Positions 10,401 to 19,851 of a stretch of 64,000 nt of DNA are shown here, piece by piece. The notes under the pieces were generated by a model. The model did no database searches. It was not told where the DNA came from and saw only the letters and a program-made list of their open reading frames with translations. The position numbers and the translations under genes are program-made. The DNA is taken from NCBI GenBank assembly GCA_963514095.1, contig OY741279.1:6894322-6958321 (forward strand), given 5' to 3'. This DNA is from Eutrigla gurnardus. Its lineage: Eukaryota; Chordata; Actinopteri; Perciformes; Triglidae. Positions within the stretch are counted from its first letter, which is position 1; each line of letters starts with the position of its first letter.

Positions 10401-13400
10401 TGGAGCCCAGCGAAAGAACATTTGGTACACCCACGGTAGTGTGTGAAAGTGGAAGACTACTACTACTACTACTACTCCTACTGGAATGAATGGGCTGTAC
10501 CGTTTCAGTTCATCTTCCATTGCTTAACACATTGGTGACCACAAGAGGCTGACTCACCTGCATCAAACATAGAAGGCATGGCAATACAGAAAAAACACAA
10601 ATGTCTGGGATTTTAGGGAAGCTTCACTCACCTCCTGGACCATCTGGATTACCATATGTTTCCCAGTTCTGTCGCGACTGTTCATTCGTTAGACTGTGGA
10701 AGGGGAAACATAAAAAAAAATCAAAATTCTACACTTTCAATTGATTGAAGTGTCTATTGATAAAAGAGCTCTACTGCAGCTTCTAAACTACCTCACATCT
10801 CTTCTCTCCTTTTAATCTAGTGACACAACCCAGTAACTACTTAACCGTACATAGCTCTCGTGTTGGCACGAGAACCACAAACTACAGTCGTAGTACAGTA
10901 CTTACGCAGCATAAGCTTTGGCGATTCTCATGAACGTGGCCTCATCACCACCTTTGTCAGGATGGAACTTGAGTGACAGCACACGGTATTGCTTCTTGAT
11001 TTCCGACAGCGATGCACCCTGGAGACAGAATTGCAATGACCCCACCACAGATAGTGTGAGTAACAGATAGAATGAAAAACCGACAATGCTAAAGAGACTC
11101 AAAAGAGAGATGATATTTTTATCTTGTGTTTTATCTTGTTATCGGTCTTATATATTTGCACACAAGATCAAATGTGTCTTTGGGGACTTCAGAGGCTCTG
11201 TGGAATAAAGCAGACTTCATATTTTGTGTGCGTGTTTACCGGGTCCAAATTGAGGACTTCGTATGGATTATACTCCTGGTACTCTCTGTCCAGCTTCGAC
11301 ACTTTGTAGGCTAGCAGCAGGAACACAGCCCAGCCAAATAGCAAGGCTGCTTTTCTGAAAATGGCAACACACAAACAGGAAAAATATGTCAGACAAAAAC
11401 ATCTGTGCTCCCCGGAGACAACATCAGGCTCGTCTCATTTTTACAAGGCACTTTGACACTGCAACCTGCAGTGATTAGAAGGGTTGTGTGCACAATAGGG
11501 GTGTAACGGTACATGTATTTGTATTGAACCGTTTCGGTACAGGGTGCTCGGTTCGGAACGGAGGCGTCCCGAACGAGTTTCCATACGGACATATTAAGTA
11601 GAGGACCGCATTTGTGGAGCGTGCTGCAGCCGCACATGCGCAGTTGCGCACACCGCGACACAATAAACAGCAGTAGTAGCGGACGTCATGGCTAATGCCG
11701 CTAGCGTTGGCAACAAGCCAGAGTTGGAGGACCCTCCCGCGACATTAAGGTCTCCCGTTTGGGAACACTTCGGCAAAGCAGTTTGCCGACATTGTTCATG
11801 TGAGGTCGGGTATGTTTCTGGCAACACGTCAAACCTGTTGACGTATTTGAAACGGCACCACCCCCACGTGAACATCGCTACAACGAGGAGAAAGACGAGC
11901 GTAACGTTAGTGCAAACACAGCTCCCCACCGCATTTAAACAGCCTCTCCCTGCCCTGTTCAATTTTGCACCATCAGGTGGAGAAAAGATTTGTTTTTAAA
12001 AAAACAGTCTGAGCCTTATTCATGTTATTTAATCTGAGCAACAACTTGAAACTATTTAGTGTTGCAACTGTTCAATTTTGCACATCAGATGGAGACATTT
12101 TTTTAAAGAAACAGTCTGTTATTTTTATTTATTTTTATTTTTTAAATAAATATTTTAAATACTTGTATTTATATTTTTGAGCAGCATTCTAGCTCCAGTG
12201 CATGTTCCTACTGTTAAAAGCACAAAAGTAATAAACAACTAGCACATTTATATTTTGCATTTTGTTTTCTTACTGTACCGAAAATGAACCGAACCGTGAC
12301 CTCAAAACCGAGGTACGTACCGAACCGAGATTTTTGTGTACCGTTACACCCCTAGTGCACAACTAATGTGCAAAGCCATCTAGCTTTCAGGATTTAAAAC
12401 TATGAACCGTATTGGAAACAGTATAGATATAGATATAGATATAGATATAGAATACACCGCACACAAGCAAAAGGGCAGGACAGGCTCTGACATGTTGTTG
12501 TTGTTATGCATGGAAGTTGAACTTGTTTCCATGACAATGGCAAAACCCTATGGCCTACTCTGCAGCATCTGTTGCCATGACAACCGTTCACTGCCCCGAG
12601 TTGTCTGGGAGGCTCAAAGAGAAAAACACATGATGGAATCCTATAATAAACACCATCATTATGATACTGTTGTGAAAAGGAAACAGATACTGAGTTTAAG
12701 GGAGAATGGCTGAATTATTCTGCCTAATAAGCATGCCAAATGCTACCACCAGCATTATTTCCAATTTTCATCTATGCAAAAAAAATAACTGATGAATTTT
12801 AAGAGCAAAAACAGGATGTAGGTCTAGTGACAGAACAGAAGTGGATGGTGGAAGTATGAAGACAAAAATAGGCAGCTGGGGAGACAGAACAAAGAGAAGA
12901 CACTCGGCCAGAAATACTATGAGGGAGGAGGCAAATGAGCGAGACGTGAAACGCACTTGAACACCCAATCTTTCCACTAACACACACACACACATATATG
13001 GAATAAACAACAGTGAGAAAACAGATTAATGATGGGGGGAAATGTTTAAGATCGCTACAACCGGATGGTTTACACCAACACACGCCAACACACAAGATGT
13101 TTACGCGTGAAAAGTCAAACTTGTTCCGAACATTACCCAAATACAAGCGTTTCCACTCATGCTGCCTATGCGACAGATAGCGTGGCCTTTGCGTCATATT
13201 TGCACAGCAATGACAACATCTCTGTCAAACTGGAAACAGACTGAATTAACCTGTAAGCTATTGGGAACAGCTCCAGAGATGTAAGGCTTTCTATGTGCAA
13301 ACATTTCGGACATCACCCGCCCAAACAACAGATGAGAAGGGAGCGAACAACTAAGGAAACAAACCTGTAATACCAGGCAAGTTATGACCAATCATCAACA

Positions 13401-14769
13401 AAACATTTAAATATAACTCTACCCATTAGGTGTAACGCAACATCATTCCATAAATAACTACCAAGTGTGAATAATTTGAAATAAAACAAACTCAAGTCGT
13501 CTTGGGTCAACTTTCAATGAGAAGAGCATAAGAATTAGACCTCCCCTTTAATCCGTGTACATATTTATTTCCACATACAAAAAATTAAAATCCTGAATCA
13601 TTGGACTCACTTCAGTGTCGGGACGATGCTCTGCTGTGACTTCATCAGCCTCAGCCGATACCACAGACACCTGCCATGGACCCTCCTCAGGCTCTTGAGA
13701 CGGAGTTGTTCTGAAAGAGAGATCATTGATTCATTATTACCGCCCAAACAGTCACAATCAATGCCAATAATGCCACAGTAATCTGGGCAGGATTACTGCT
13801 GCTTGAAATTAATCTAAATCAGGGGTGCCTGATATTTTCACTGAAAACATAAAAGTACAGTGGATGCAGGCATTCCTCCTGATACAAGCTAATTTATGTG
13901 TATTTATTTCCTATGTATTCATGCCATGGTGTTGGTTAATAAATGATACAAGGGCAACCTAAGTTACAATACAATAATTAGTCTTAAATCAACATATTTG
14001 TGATATACCTGGTAGCAACGCCTTAAACTCCAATCTATGGTGTCATTCGACTATTCCCAGTAGACCGGCTGAGTAAAGTTTGCTAGCATACCTTACATAA
14101 CCCATGTTAGATATGCTCCGTTGTTGACAAACAGATATCCGCACCAAGATAAGGATACAGCGGGGTAAGGTCAATAAAGTCACAAAGGCAAACTTGTTGG
14201 AAAAACCTGCGACGGTGACGTTGGCTTTTGGTGTTGACGCTTTAGCTCAGCTAGCCAGCACTTAGCTTTAATTATTACAGACCGAAGAAAAACCAACGTT
14301 ACATACGTGACGTTGAGATTAAATGGATAACCAGTGGGATAGTTAGAGGTAAAGCTGGTGGGTAACTGTTTACACTGGCTGACTTTGTGCTAAACTCTGA
14401 ACAGTGAAAGAGACCGTGGGCATCATCTTTGCAACGTCTGCTAACTCATATTTACAAGCTAATGTCACGTCGGGTTAGCTCGTACTGCCTCCGCCACGCC
14501 GGTAGAAAACCAGCCAGATTAGAAGACTCGCCAATTAGCGGGGCTTTAACGTGACAAGGCACGCTGCCGGCTGAACACTTCTCGTTGCACTAGCTGTGGT
14601 AATGAGTTAGCTCAGTTAGCACCGAGCCAGACGTCGGGGCCTTACCAGCATTCTGATCCCGGGGCCAGATGTAATATGTAGCCGGAATCACAATAAGTCC
14701 GACGAAGGACGTGAGGAAATAGAAAAAGGTGTTGCCGCTGTCGTCGTACTGGAACTGTTGCCCGGCCAT
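4322..14769 (-). CDS. sec63: SEC63, ER translocation J-domain protein (20 coding exons, 759 aa)
   Basis: SEC63 recruits the lumenal Hsp70 BiP to the SEC61 channel and works with SEC62 in protein import into the ER. Coding exons in transcript order: 14646-14769, 13611-13710, 11240-11354, 10906-11018, 10632-10693, 10125-10183, 9959-10009, 9730-9838, 9277-9371, 8994-9126, 8653-8745, 8421-8566, 8191-8338, 7720-7802, 7452-7520, 7151-7303, 6843-7025, 6486-6686, 5237-5341, 4322-4459. They sum to 2280 nt, every phase closes, and all introns are GT-AG. The protein starts MAGQQFQYDDSGNTFF. Membrane segments are near residues 14-34, 77-95 and 190-210. A J domain lies at about 103-165 with the HPD motif at 132-134 (FHPDKGGDE). 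Brl-type regions lie on both sides of a Lys-rich then acidic linker (501-612). The C-terminal tail is very acidic and ends DDDEDND. Length is close to the human protein (760 as recalled). Oddity: a seven-Ala run at residues 555-561. Confidence 0.97.
4460..5236 (-). other. sec63: SEC63 intron 19
   Basis: Non-coding. On the sense strand the donor GTGAACC is followed within about 15 nt by a long CT tract (plus-strand GA tract 5151-5224). The rest is AT-rich and holds no gene. A weak CTCF-like match (12 of 14, minus strand) lies at 4755-4768. Confidence 0.8.
5151..5224. repeat. (GA)n microsatellite
   Basis: Nearly pure GA dinucleotides, CT on the SEC63 sense strand, starting just downstream of the donor of the 35-codon exon 19. 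Confidence 0.95.
5342..6485 (-). other. sec63: SEC63 intron 18
   Basis: Non-coding. It contains a CA tract at 5352-5380, which reads as TG on the sense strand about 10 nt before the exon 19 acceptor. No gene or recognisable mobile element was seen in the remainder. Confidence 0.8.
5352..5380. repeat. (CA)n microsatellite
   Basis: About 14 CA units with one CG interruption, TG on the SEC63 sense strand, adjacent to the exon 19 acceptor. Confidence 0.95.
7402..7442. repeat. (TG)n microsatellite
   Basis: About 20 TG units. On the SEC63 sense strand this is a CA tract starting about 9 nt after the exon 15 donor (exon 7452-7520). Confidence 0.95.
7803..8190 (-). other. sec63: SEC63 intron 13
   Basis: Non-coding, 388 bp, AT-rich. 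Nothing further recognised. Confidence 0.75.
8623..8642. repeat. (GT)10 microsatellite
   Basis: Ten GT units. On the SEC63 sense strand this is a CA tract about 10 nt after the exon 11 donor (exon 8653-8745). Confidence 0.9.
9372..9729 (-). other. sec63: SEC63 intron 8
   Basis: Non-coding, 358 bp. Nothing further recognised. Confidence 0.75.
10184..10631 (-). other. sec63: SEC63 intron 5
   Basis: Non-coding, 448 bp, with a short (CTA)n tract at about 10456-10476. No gene seen. Confidence 0.75.
11496..12354 (+). mobile_element. Non-autonomous hAT-family DNA transposon, 859 bp
   Basis: Terminal inverted repeats TAGGGGTGTAACGGTAC at 11496-11512 and its perfect reverse complement at 12338-12354 are flanked by identical 8-bp direct repeats GTGCACAA at 11488-11495 and 12355-12362. 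An 8-bp target duplication is characteristic of hAT elements. Subterminal CGGTAC and CGGTTCGG repeats lie inside both ends. The element carries only the start of a transposase-like frame (11688-11999) with a BED zinc-finger region, and is far too short for a full hAT transposase (usually 600-700 residues). It must therefore have been moved in trans. The intact target duplication suggests insertion without much later rearrangement. Confidence 0.9.
11688..11999 (+). pseudogene. Truncated hAT transposase N-terminus with degenerate BED zinc finger
   Basis: Frame of 103 codons inside the hAT element, opening MANAASVGNKPELEDPP. It shows a BED-like layout: W25 and F28, the C33-x2-C36 pair, a GNTSNLL segment at 45-51 and KRHHP at 55-59. 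In BED fingers the position before LKRHHP is usually the first His of the zinc-binding pair; here it is Tyr (residue 53). No RNase H-like catalytic core or hAT dimerisation region follows, since the frame stops at 11997-11999 and the element ends 355 bp later. ZBED-like host genes share this finger, but the terminal repeats show it is part of a transposon. Confidence 0.75.
13711..14645 (-). other. sec63: SEC63 intron 1
   Basis: Non-coding, 935 bp, GC-richer towards exon 1. No gene recognised. Confidence 0.75.
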
Positions 14770-15060
14770 TTCGTAGCGGCGCTCGAGTCGCCCTTCTTCT
14801 CCACCGCTGCGCTTCCCTCTTCTTGCCCAATGTGTGCGACTTGACAGACCGTTAGCTAGCCAGCTAGCATCGAGCCAAGACAGACAGCTCTGATCATCGG
14901 TGTACGTGGTGTACGCCTGCGCAATGTTGCCTTTCTTCTTCTTCGCTGGATGATTCGGCGCTTTCCCCGGGCGCTACTGACTCCTAGTGGTAGCAGTGCA
15001 GGTACTACAGCCGAACTGCGTGTGAGTGGATTATTGAGCTCGGGTAAAGACACAATATGT
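14770..15060 (-). promoter_or_regulatory. sec63: SEC63 5'UTR and promoter region (CpG-rich)
   Basis: Sequence directly upstream of the SEC63 ATG at 14767-14769 on the minus strand. CpG density is raised from about 14460 across exon 1 to about 15020, as expected of a housekeeping promoter. No TATA box was identified and the transcription start was not located. It lies in the 705 bp between the IYD stop codon and the SEC63 start, both on the same strand. Confidence 0.45.
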
Positions 15061-15079
15061 ACCCGTTTCTGTAAACCAT

Positions 15080-15474
15080 TTTATTGATTAAGATTAATAA
15101 ATGGCCTGTCAAATATATTAACAAAAACATCCAACCCAATTGGCTGTTCATTGGATAAAGCAGATTTGAACAGTATATTTTACCTTCAAAATAAAAGTAA
15201 TAGCATATTAAAGTTCAATGTCAGGAAGGAAATTGATGTCATCATTTTTGATTGTGCACCTTTTGAGTACACTCATGAACAGTTGCAAGGGTGCTTTATC
15301 CCTGTTTATATTCTATACATAGCTTACGATCGCTTAACCTTGTTTACAATACTCCAAACACAATTAAATAATTTCTAATCACGTGGTTTGTTTTGCTGAT
15401 TTTTTTTATTTTGGGTGCAGGCAAATAAGTTGAGGAAAAAAAATCTAAAATATCTTCTCTATAAACCAATTCTA
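15080..15474 (-). other. iyd: Probable IYD 3'UTR
   Basis: Follows the IYD stop on the minus strand. Minus-strand AATAAA hexamers lie at 15405-15410, about 65 bp past the stop, and 15080-15085. Either could serve, giving a very short or about 0.4 kb 3'UTR. No other gene seen. Confidence 0.45.
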
Positions 15475-17666
15475 TTATATGTGCACTATGATGTCATCCA
15501 GAGGCTTGCGTTTCAAGTCAGGCACTGTGGCGTCAGAAGCAGGATAACCTACAGGAAGCAACATCAGCAGCTTCTCATTGGCTGGCCGTTTGAGGAGGAG
15601 CCTGAGCTTGGGGCCGCAGTTTAGAGGCGTCGATGTGACGGTGACAAGACCCACGTTCTGATTAGCAAAATGGACAGAAAGAGCAGATATTCAGCCACTT
15701 TATCAGACATGTAAATTCAAAGTTTTCCTAAAATGCATTTTCCAGAAAATCGATAGTTCTATATAAACTCTTAACTCTGTTTTACTAGACAGGGATTGGC
15801 TGATCTATATTTCAAAGGGGGGGATGTTATTTTTTACCTGTAATCCAGCCAACAAGAGTCCGCAAGATATGGAGACACTGATTTCGTTGTAGTAATGTGT
15901 TTTTTTAGTGTTGTCTGGTAGAATTCCATAGATCTGTTTGAAGACGAGGATTAGATATGGAGCAACATCCAAGTACTCCTTGATCCAGTTTGTCCTGCAC
16001 GAGGAAGGAAGTTATGAGACAAAAAGGGGATGACGTCGTGTGTTATTAGAAGTTGTAGGTCTGCAATGACTGATAATCATCGTGTATGCTGTCAGTGTAG
16101 TTTGTATGATGTGGTGCGAGTGTGGAGAAAAGTATGGGTGCTCACTTTATTTTGGACAAATCGTGGACCCACTTGTCCCCCATCCTGTGGCGGTAGTTCA
16201 TCTCCTCCTCTTCTTCCACTATCAGTCTGATCTGGTGCTTAACCTCTGGGTCTGACACCACAATGAACCTCCAGGGCTCCGTGTGCGCTCCACTGGGTGC
16301 GGTACCTGTCCACATGAAGGCGAGGGGTCAGAAAATAATTAGAAATACCCAAACTTTAGCTGCCCTAGGTCATCTTTTTTATTATTATTTTTTTGCACTC
16401 GCCTGCACTGCGGATGACATTATTGATAACTTCTCGTGGGACCGGCTCTGGGCTGAAGAATCGGACGCTCCTCCGCTGGTTCATCAGAGTGTAGAAATCC
16501 TTGGATCTCTCCAGCATCGTCTCCTCGGGGTAACGTGATGATGAGTAGGGTACATGAAGGACGTCTTCCTCATCATTGCTGTCCACCCAATCACCATCCT
16601 CTAAAAGGATAAGAGAACAAAATTGCAAAAAACATCTTTCATTAATCACAAACATATTTGGAAATATGCATCATATGGGAGCATAATGCACTCCAATAAT
16701 ACATTTTGTTATTTTGCCCAGTGGGTTATAGGGTTGTTTATTTAGTGCAGTCTAATCAAATGGCAATGATGTCCAGTGGATGAAGTAAACATTATTTCTC
16801 AGTAATATTAGAAGAAAATCTGTCACAAGTAATACAAAAAAGAAAGAATCTGCATTCGTAAAATAATGCCTCAAAATGATTTAAAAGTACTAAAAGTGAA
16901 AATACTCATTATGCAGAAGGGCCCACTTCAAAATAATGCATATTATATTACTGGATTAAAGTGATAGATGTATTAATGTATGCATCACTTTAATGTTGCA
17001 GCTGTTAAAGGGGATCGTTTTTAATTAATTTATATATGGCTGAGTAGCTTGTGTGAATTTCCCAAAGGAATACAGTTTGAATGTAATATCCACATCATAA
17101 TTTGTTTGTTAATTATGTCTGTATCGTTCATCTGATTATGCACATTTAAATAATCAAATAAATGTAGTGGAGTATGTGTTTACTGTCCACCGCTGGTGGT
17201 GTCTGCTAATGCAGGAATACTGTCTGTTACAGGCCTGTTTAATAAAATGTAAACTTTTTTTGAAAAGCACATACAAACATGTAAAAGTACTAACATATTC
17301 ATTGTGTGCAGTCTTTACTTTTCCTAATAGAAATGGAGAAAAGGTCACTCTCTGTATTAAGTCCACACATGCTACAGGCCATTTCCCATAGTTGATTAAC
17401 CCAGCGTTGAACGAATATATCCCTGTTTAGGATTAGAATGAAAAATAATAATCTGTTGACCCCTTACCGTCCTCTTTTGCAGTGATTTCCGTATCATCTC
17501 GTAAATCCTGGTCCACCCACGGTCTAAAGTCTGCTTTAGATGACCCTTCAGTTTTTCCTGGGGGGGTCGAGGTGGCCTCAGTTTGGTGTGACCTCACCAG
17601 CATGAAGCCTATCACCAAGCACAGAACCACCGCCAGGACAGGAGTGAGGACGGACAGGAGAGCCAT
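15475..17666 (-). CDS. iyd: IYD, iodotyrosine deiodinase (5 exons, 298 aa)
   Basis: IYD is an FMN-dependent membrane enzyme of the nitroreductase superfamily. It removes iodide from mono- and diiodotyrosine using NADPH-derived electrons so that iodide is reused for thyroid hormone. Exons in transcript order: 17468-17666, 16403-16600, 16146-16305, 15838-15994, 15475-15657 (897 nt, all phases close). The start MALLSVLTPVLAVVLCLVIG forms one N-terminal membrane anchor, as in the mammalian enzyme. The FMN-contacting motif RRSVRF is at residues 109-114, and TAPSGAHTEPW at 134-144. The substrate-lid residues match Glu166, Tyr170 and Lys191 (human E157/Y161/K182 as recalled). NCGPKLRLLL and LPVGYPA are in the last exon. 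Oddity: intron 2 begins with GC, not GT. The ATG at 17666 is preceded by a sequence resembling a splice acceptor, so a 5' non-coding exon is likely. Confidence 0.96.
16601..17467 (-). other. iyd: IYD intron 1
   Basis: Non-coding, 867 bp, AT-rich, no recognised element. Confidence 0.8.
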
Positions 17667-18945
17667 GACTGCAGGACAGGAGAGAGACGAGGCCACAGGT
17701 ACTCGGCCGAGTGCTGACCTGATGTTATGAAACACTGCTGTTAGCAATTTGGAGGGGAGGAACAGGAGTATAGGACCCAGGCAGAGGGCCAGAGTCCATA
17801 AAAGGAGCAGAAAGGTCACCTGGGATTTTCAAATTCCATTGATTTCACCTGAGTGAGAGCAGCTGAGAGCACCCTTTGTTGGCTTGATGTGGTATGTTCC
17901 TTTTTAAATATATGTCTAAAAGCATGATTTTAATTATTAAAATGTACAATTAAATAGTATTAAAATTAATTATTAAAGGCATTTGTTTTTCTAGATTCTG
18001 CATTGGTGAGGGATGCTAATTGCTTGGAGTGATTGCATTATATGCACATCTGAAGTCAGGTCGGCTACAAGCAGAACTGTTTTTTTAAAGGTTCTTTCGT
18101 CCTTTTATAAAATAATATTACTTTTTTATAGATTCCAATCACCTGCAACAAGCAAGGATTTTTAGAGCAACCACTGCTTTTCAAACATTATTAGGTTTGA
18201 GTGTATTTCTTAACTGTTTTATTTACTGGGCCATTCGTTATTTGCTTTGTGGGGTTTTCATGTCGAGGAGGGGGAAGTAAAATAGAGTAGCCATCTTGCA
18301 TGTGTGTTTTCGTAGTGTGGTTTAGTCCCATTAGCTTGCTGGGAATAGGTCAATTTGAGTGTTTTGGTGTGTAGTGGTGGGTTATTTTATACTTTACCTA
18401 ACCTATGTTTGGTGACAACTTCCCTTATTAAGCACTAGCCTCCCTCACCGTGCAGTTTGGTTACTTTGGTTTACTTTCTTGATTTGTTTTCATTTTAACG
18501 GTTACTCAACCCATCCCATAGTCTTACTGTTTGCTGTGATCCCATAAATAAAATCTACATTTTTATATTCACAGTGTCTGCATCCAGTTTATCCTGGGTC
18601 TTATATTGAATAGCACCTGGTCACATAACACTGTAGCAAATTGCTGTAAAAATACAGAACCTTCTGTATGGTAATCAACCGACACTGAAGCTGTAGCTGC
18701 CTGTACTCTACTGTTAATTAACAGGGGCAACCTGAGCTTGCAGCTCCGCCCCACTGTGACCACAACCAATAAGAGCCTTCATTCAGAGTTCACATTGCAC
18801 CATGTTTGCATATGTAAGTCTAAAGTTCACATTCAAACCACGATATAGACTGTAGAGGAATCCAAACCCAGCTGACATTGGGCGAAGGCAGCGTTAGTTA
18901 CACATACAACCATCCACGTAATTAAACAAATGAGCTACATATCCT

Positions 18946-19078
18946 AATCCTGCATGTCTTTGGACTGTGAGCCAGAGTTAAGGACCCACGCTAAGGGAGA
19001 ACACTGGGAGTCTGAATCCGGACTCACACCTGGGTCCTCTTGCTGTGAGGCGAGAGTAACCATGACACTGCGGTGTAG
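18946..19078 (+). repeat. Degraded interspersed repeat (SINE/LINE-tail-like)
   Basis: The stretch contains in order CATGTCTTTGGACTGTG, a GGGAGAACACTGG-like block, and CTTGCTGTGAGGCGA followed by AGTAACCATGACACTGCG. I recall this order from a very common fish interspersed repeat whose tail reads as ...GACCTTCTTGCTGTGAGGCGACAGTGCTAACCACTGC in pieces. Divergence is considerable, so it is an old copy. Exact family not assigned. Confidence 0.5.
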
Positions 19079-19214
19079 TCCGTTTCTAAGAATAATAATT
19101 TTTGCGAAAAAGTTTGAGTCTCACTGCGCTTCCTTTACTTTATTCCAACAATCTCATGTGTCACTTTCTCAAATAGAGCTCCAATTTATGGTAAAACCCC
19201 AAATCTGCTAATGA

Positions 19215-19228
19215 CCAACAGGGGGCGC
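19215..19228 (+). promoter_or_regulatory. CTCF-like motif 1
   Basis: CCAACAGGGGGCGC matches the CTCF core CCASYAGRKGGCRS at 13 of 14 positions, and the bases on either side (TGA before, AA after) also fit the longer motif. It lies between the divergent IYD and PPP1R14C promoters. Binding is not shown by sequence. Confidence 0.4.
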
Positions 19229-19350
19229 AAATAACTACCCCCCCTCCCCTCCCCACCACCAGCAGGCTGAGATCTCATTTGTTTGCGACCCTGTGTATAC
19301 GAGCCCGTTCTGATACAGAAGAACAGGTGTAGTCCACGTAATGGATAAAA

Positions 19351-19364
19351 ACACCAGGTGGCAG
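19351..19364 (+). promoter_or_regulatory. CTCF-like motif 2
   Basis: ACACCAGGTGGCAG matches the CTCF core CCASYAGRKGGCRS at 13 of 14 positions, in the same orientation as the motif 136 bp upstream. Binding is inferred only. Confidence 0.4.
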
Positions 19365-19851
19365 AAGAGCTTGACTAGAACTGGGAAAGACCCTCCGCTG
19401 AAGCTCTCCACCATGTGTGAACACCATTCAGAGAATTTGGCTACCACTGCAAAAAATACACATCGTAAGAAAGGATTTTTATTTCATTTATTTATTCTTG
19501 AAAGATGTTTTTTTTACTTTCTAAAACAAGCTTCAGTAGTATGATGGTCATGTCATTTTACAATTATGAAGCTACTCTTATGAAACCCATGATTTCATGA
19601 CACCCTGTGATTTTCTTTTATTTTAATAGTTTTACCAAGAGACAAGTGCCTCCGATGCTCATTTCTTGCAGCGGACGCTCCGCCTTCTCGGCTGTCTCCG
19701 GCGCTGCGCTTTAAATAGCAGCTGTTTAAAAGCGCCTCACCATTCTCCTTTCTGCTGTGCAGCTCGCAGTCTCAGCACAGCACAGCGGCCCCCCCTCATC
19801 CATCCACACGCTTTTTCTTATACCAATATATACCCCCCGAAACACACCGCA

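Larger units (their letters stand above)
11355..13610 (-). other. sec63: SEC63 intron 2, carrying a hAT insertion
   Basis: Large 2.26 kb intron between SEC63 exon 3 (11240-11354) and exon 2 (13611-13710). The hAT element occupies 11496-12354. A short hexamer-like GATATA tract lies at about 12422-12450. The remainder (12363-13610) shows no gene. Confidence 0.85.
17667..19851. other. Intergenic region between divergent IYD and PPP1R14C
   Basis: About 2.2 kb of head-to-head upstream sequence. It contains a degraded interspersed repeat at about 18946-19078 and two CTCF-like motifs at 19215-19228 and 19351-19364. GC content rises from about 19660 into PPP1R14C exon 1. Positions 17830-18550 are AT-rich and featureless. 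No further gene seen. Confidence 0.6.

Noticed and set aside
17667..17819. 51-residue hydrophobic N-terminal extension of IYD in the same frame
   Set aside because: The open frame runs back to 17819 but begins with GTG; there is no ATG upstream of 17666. The stretch also contains an acceptor-like pyrimidine tract, so it is more likely intron or promoter.
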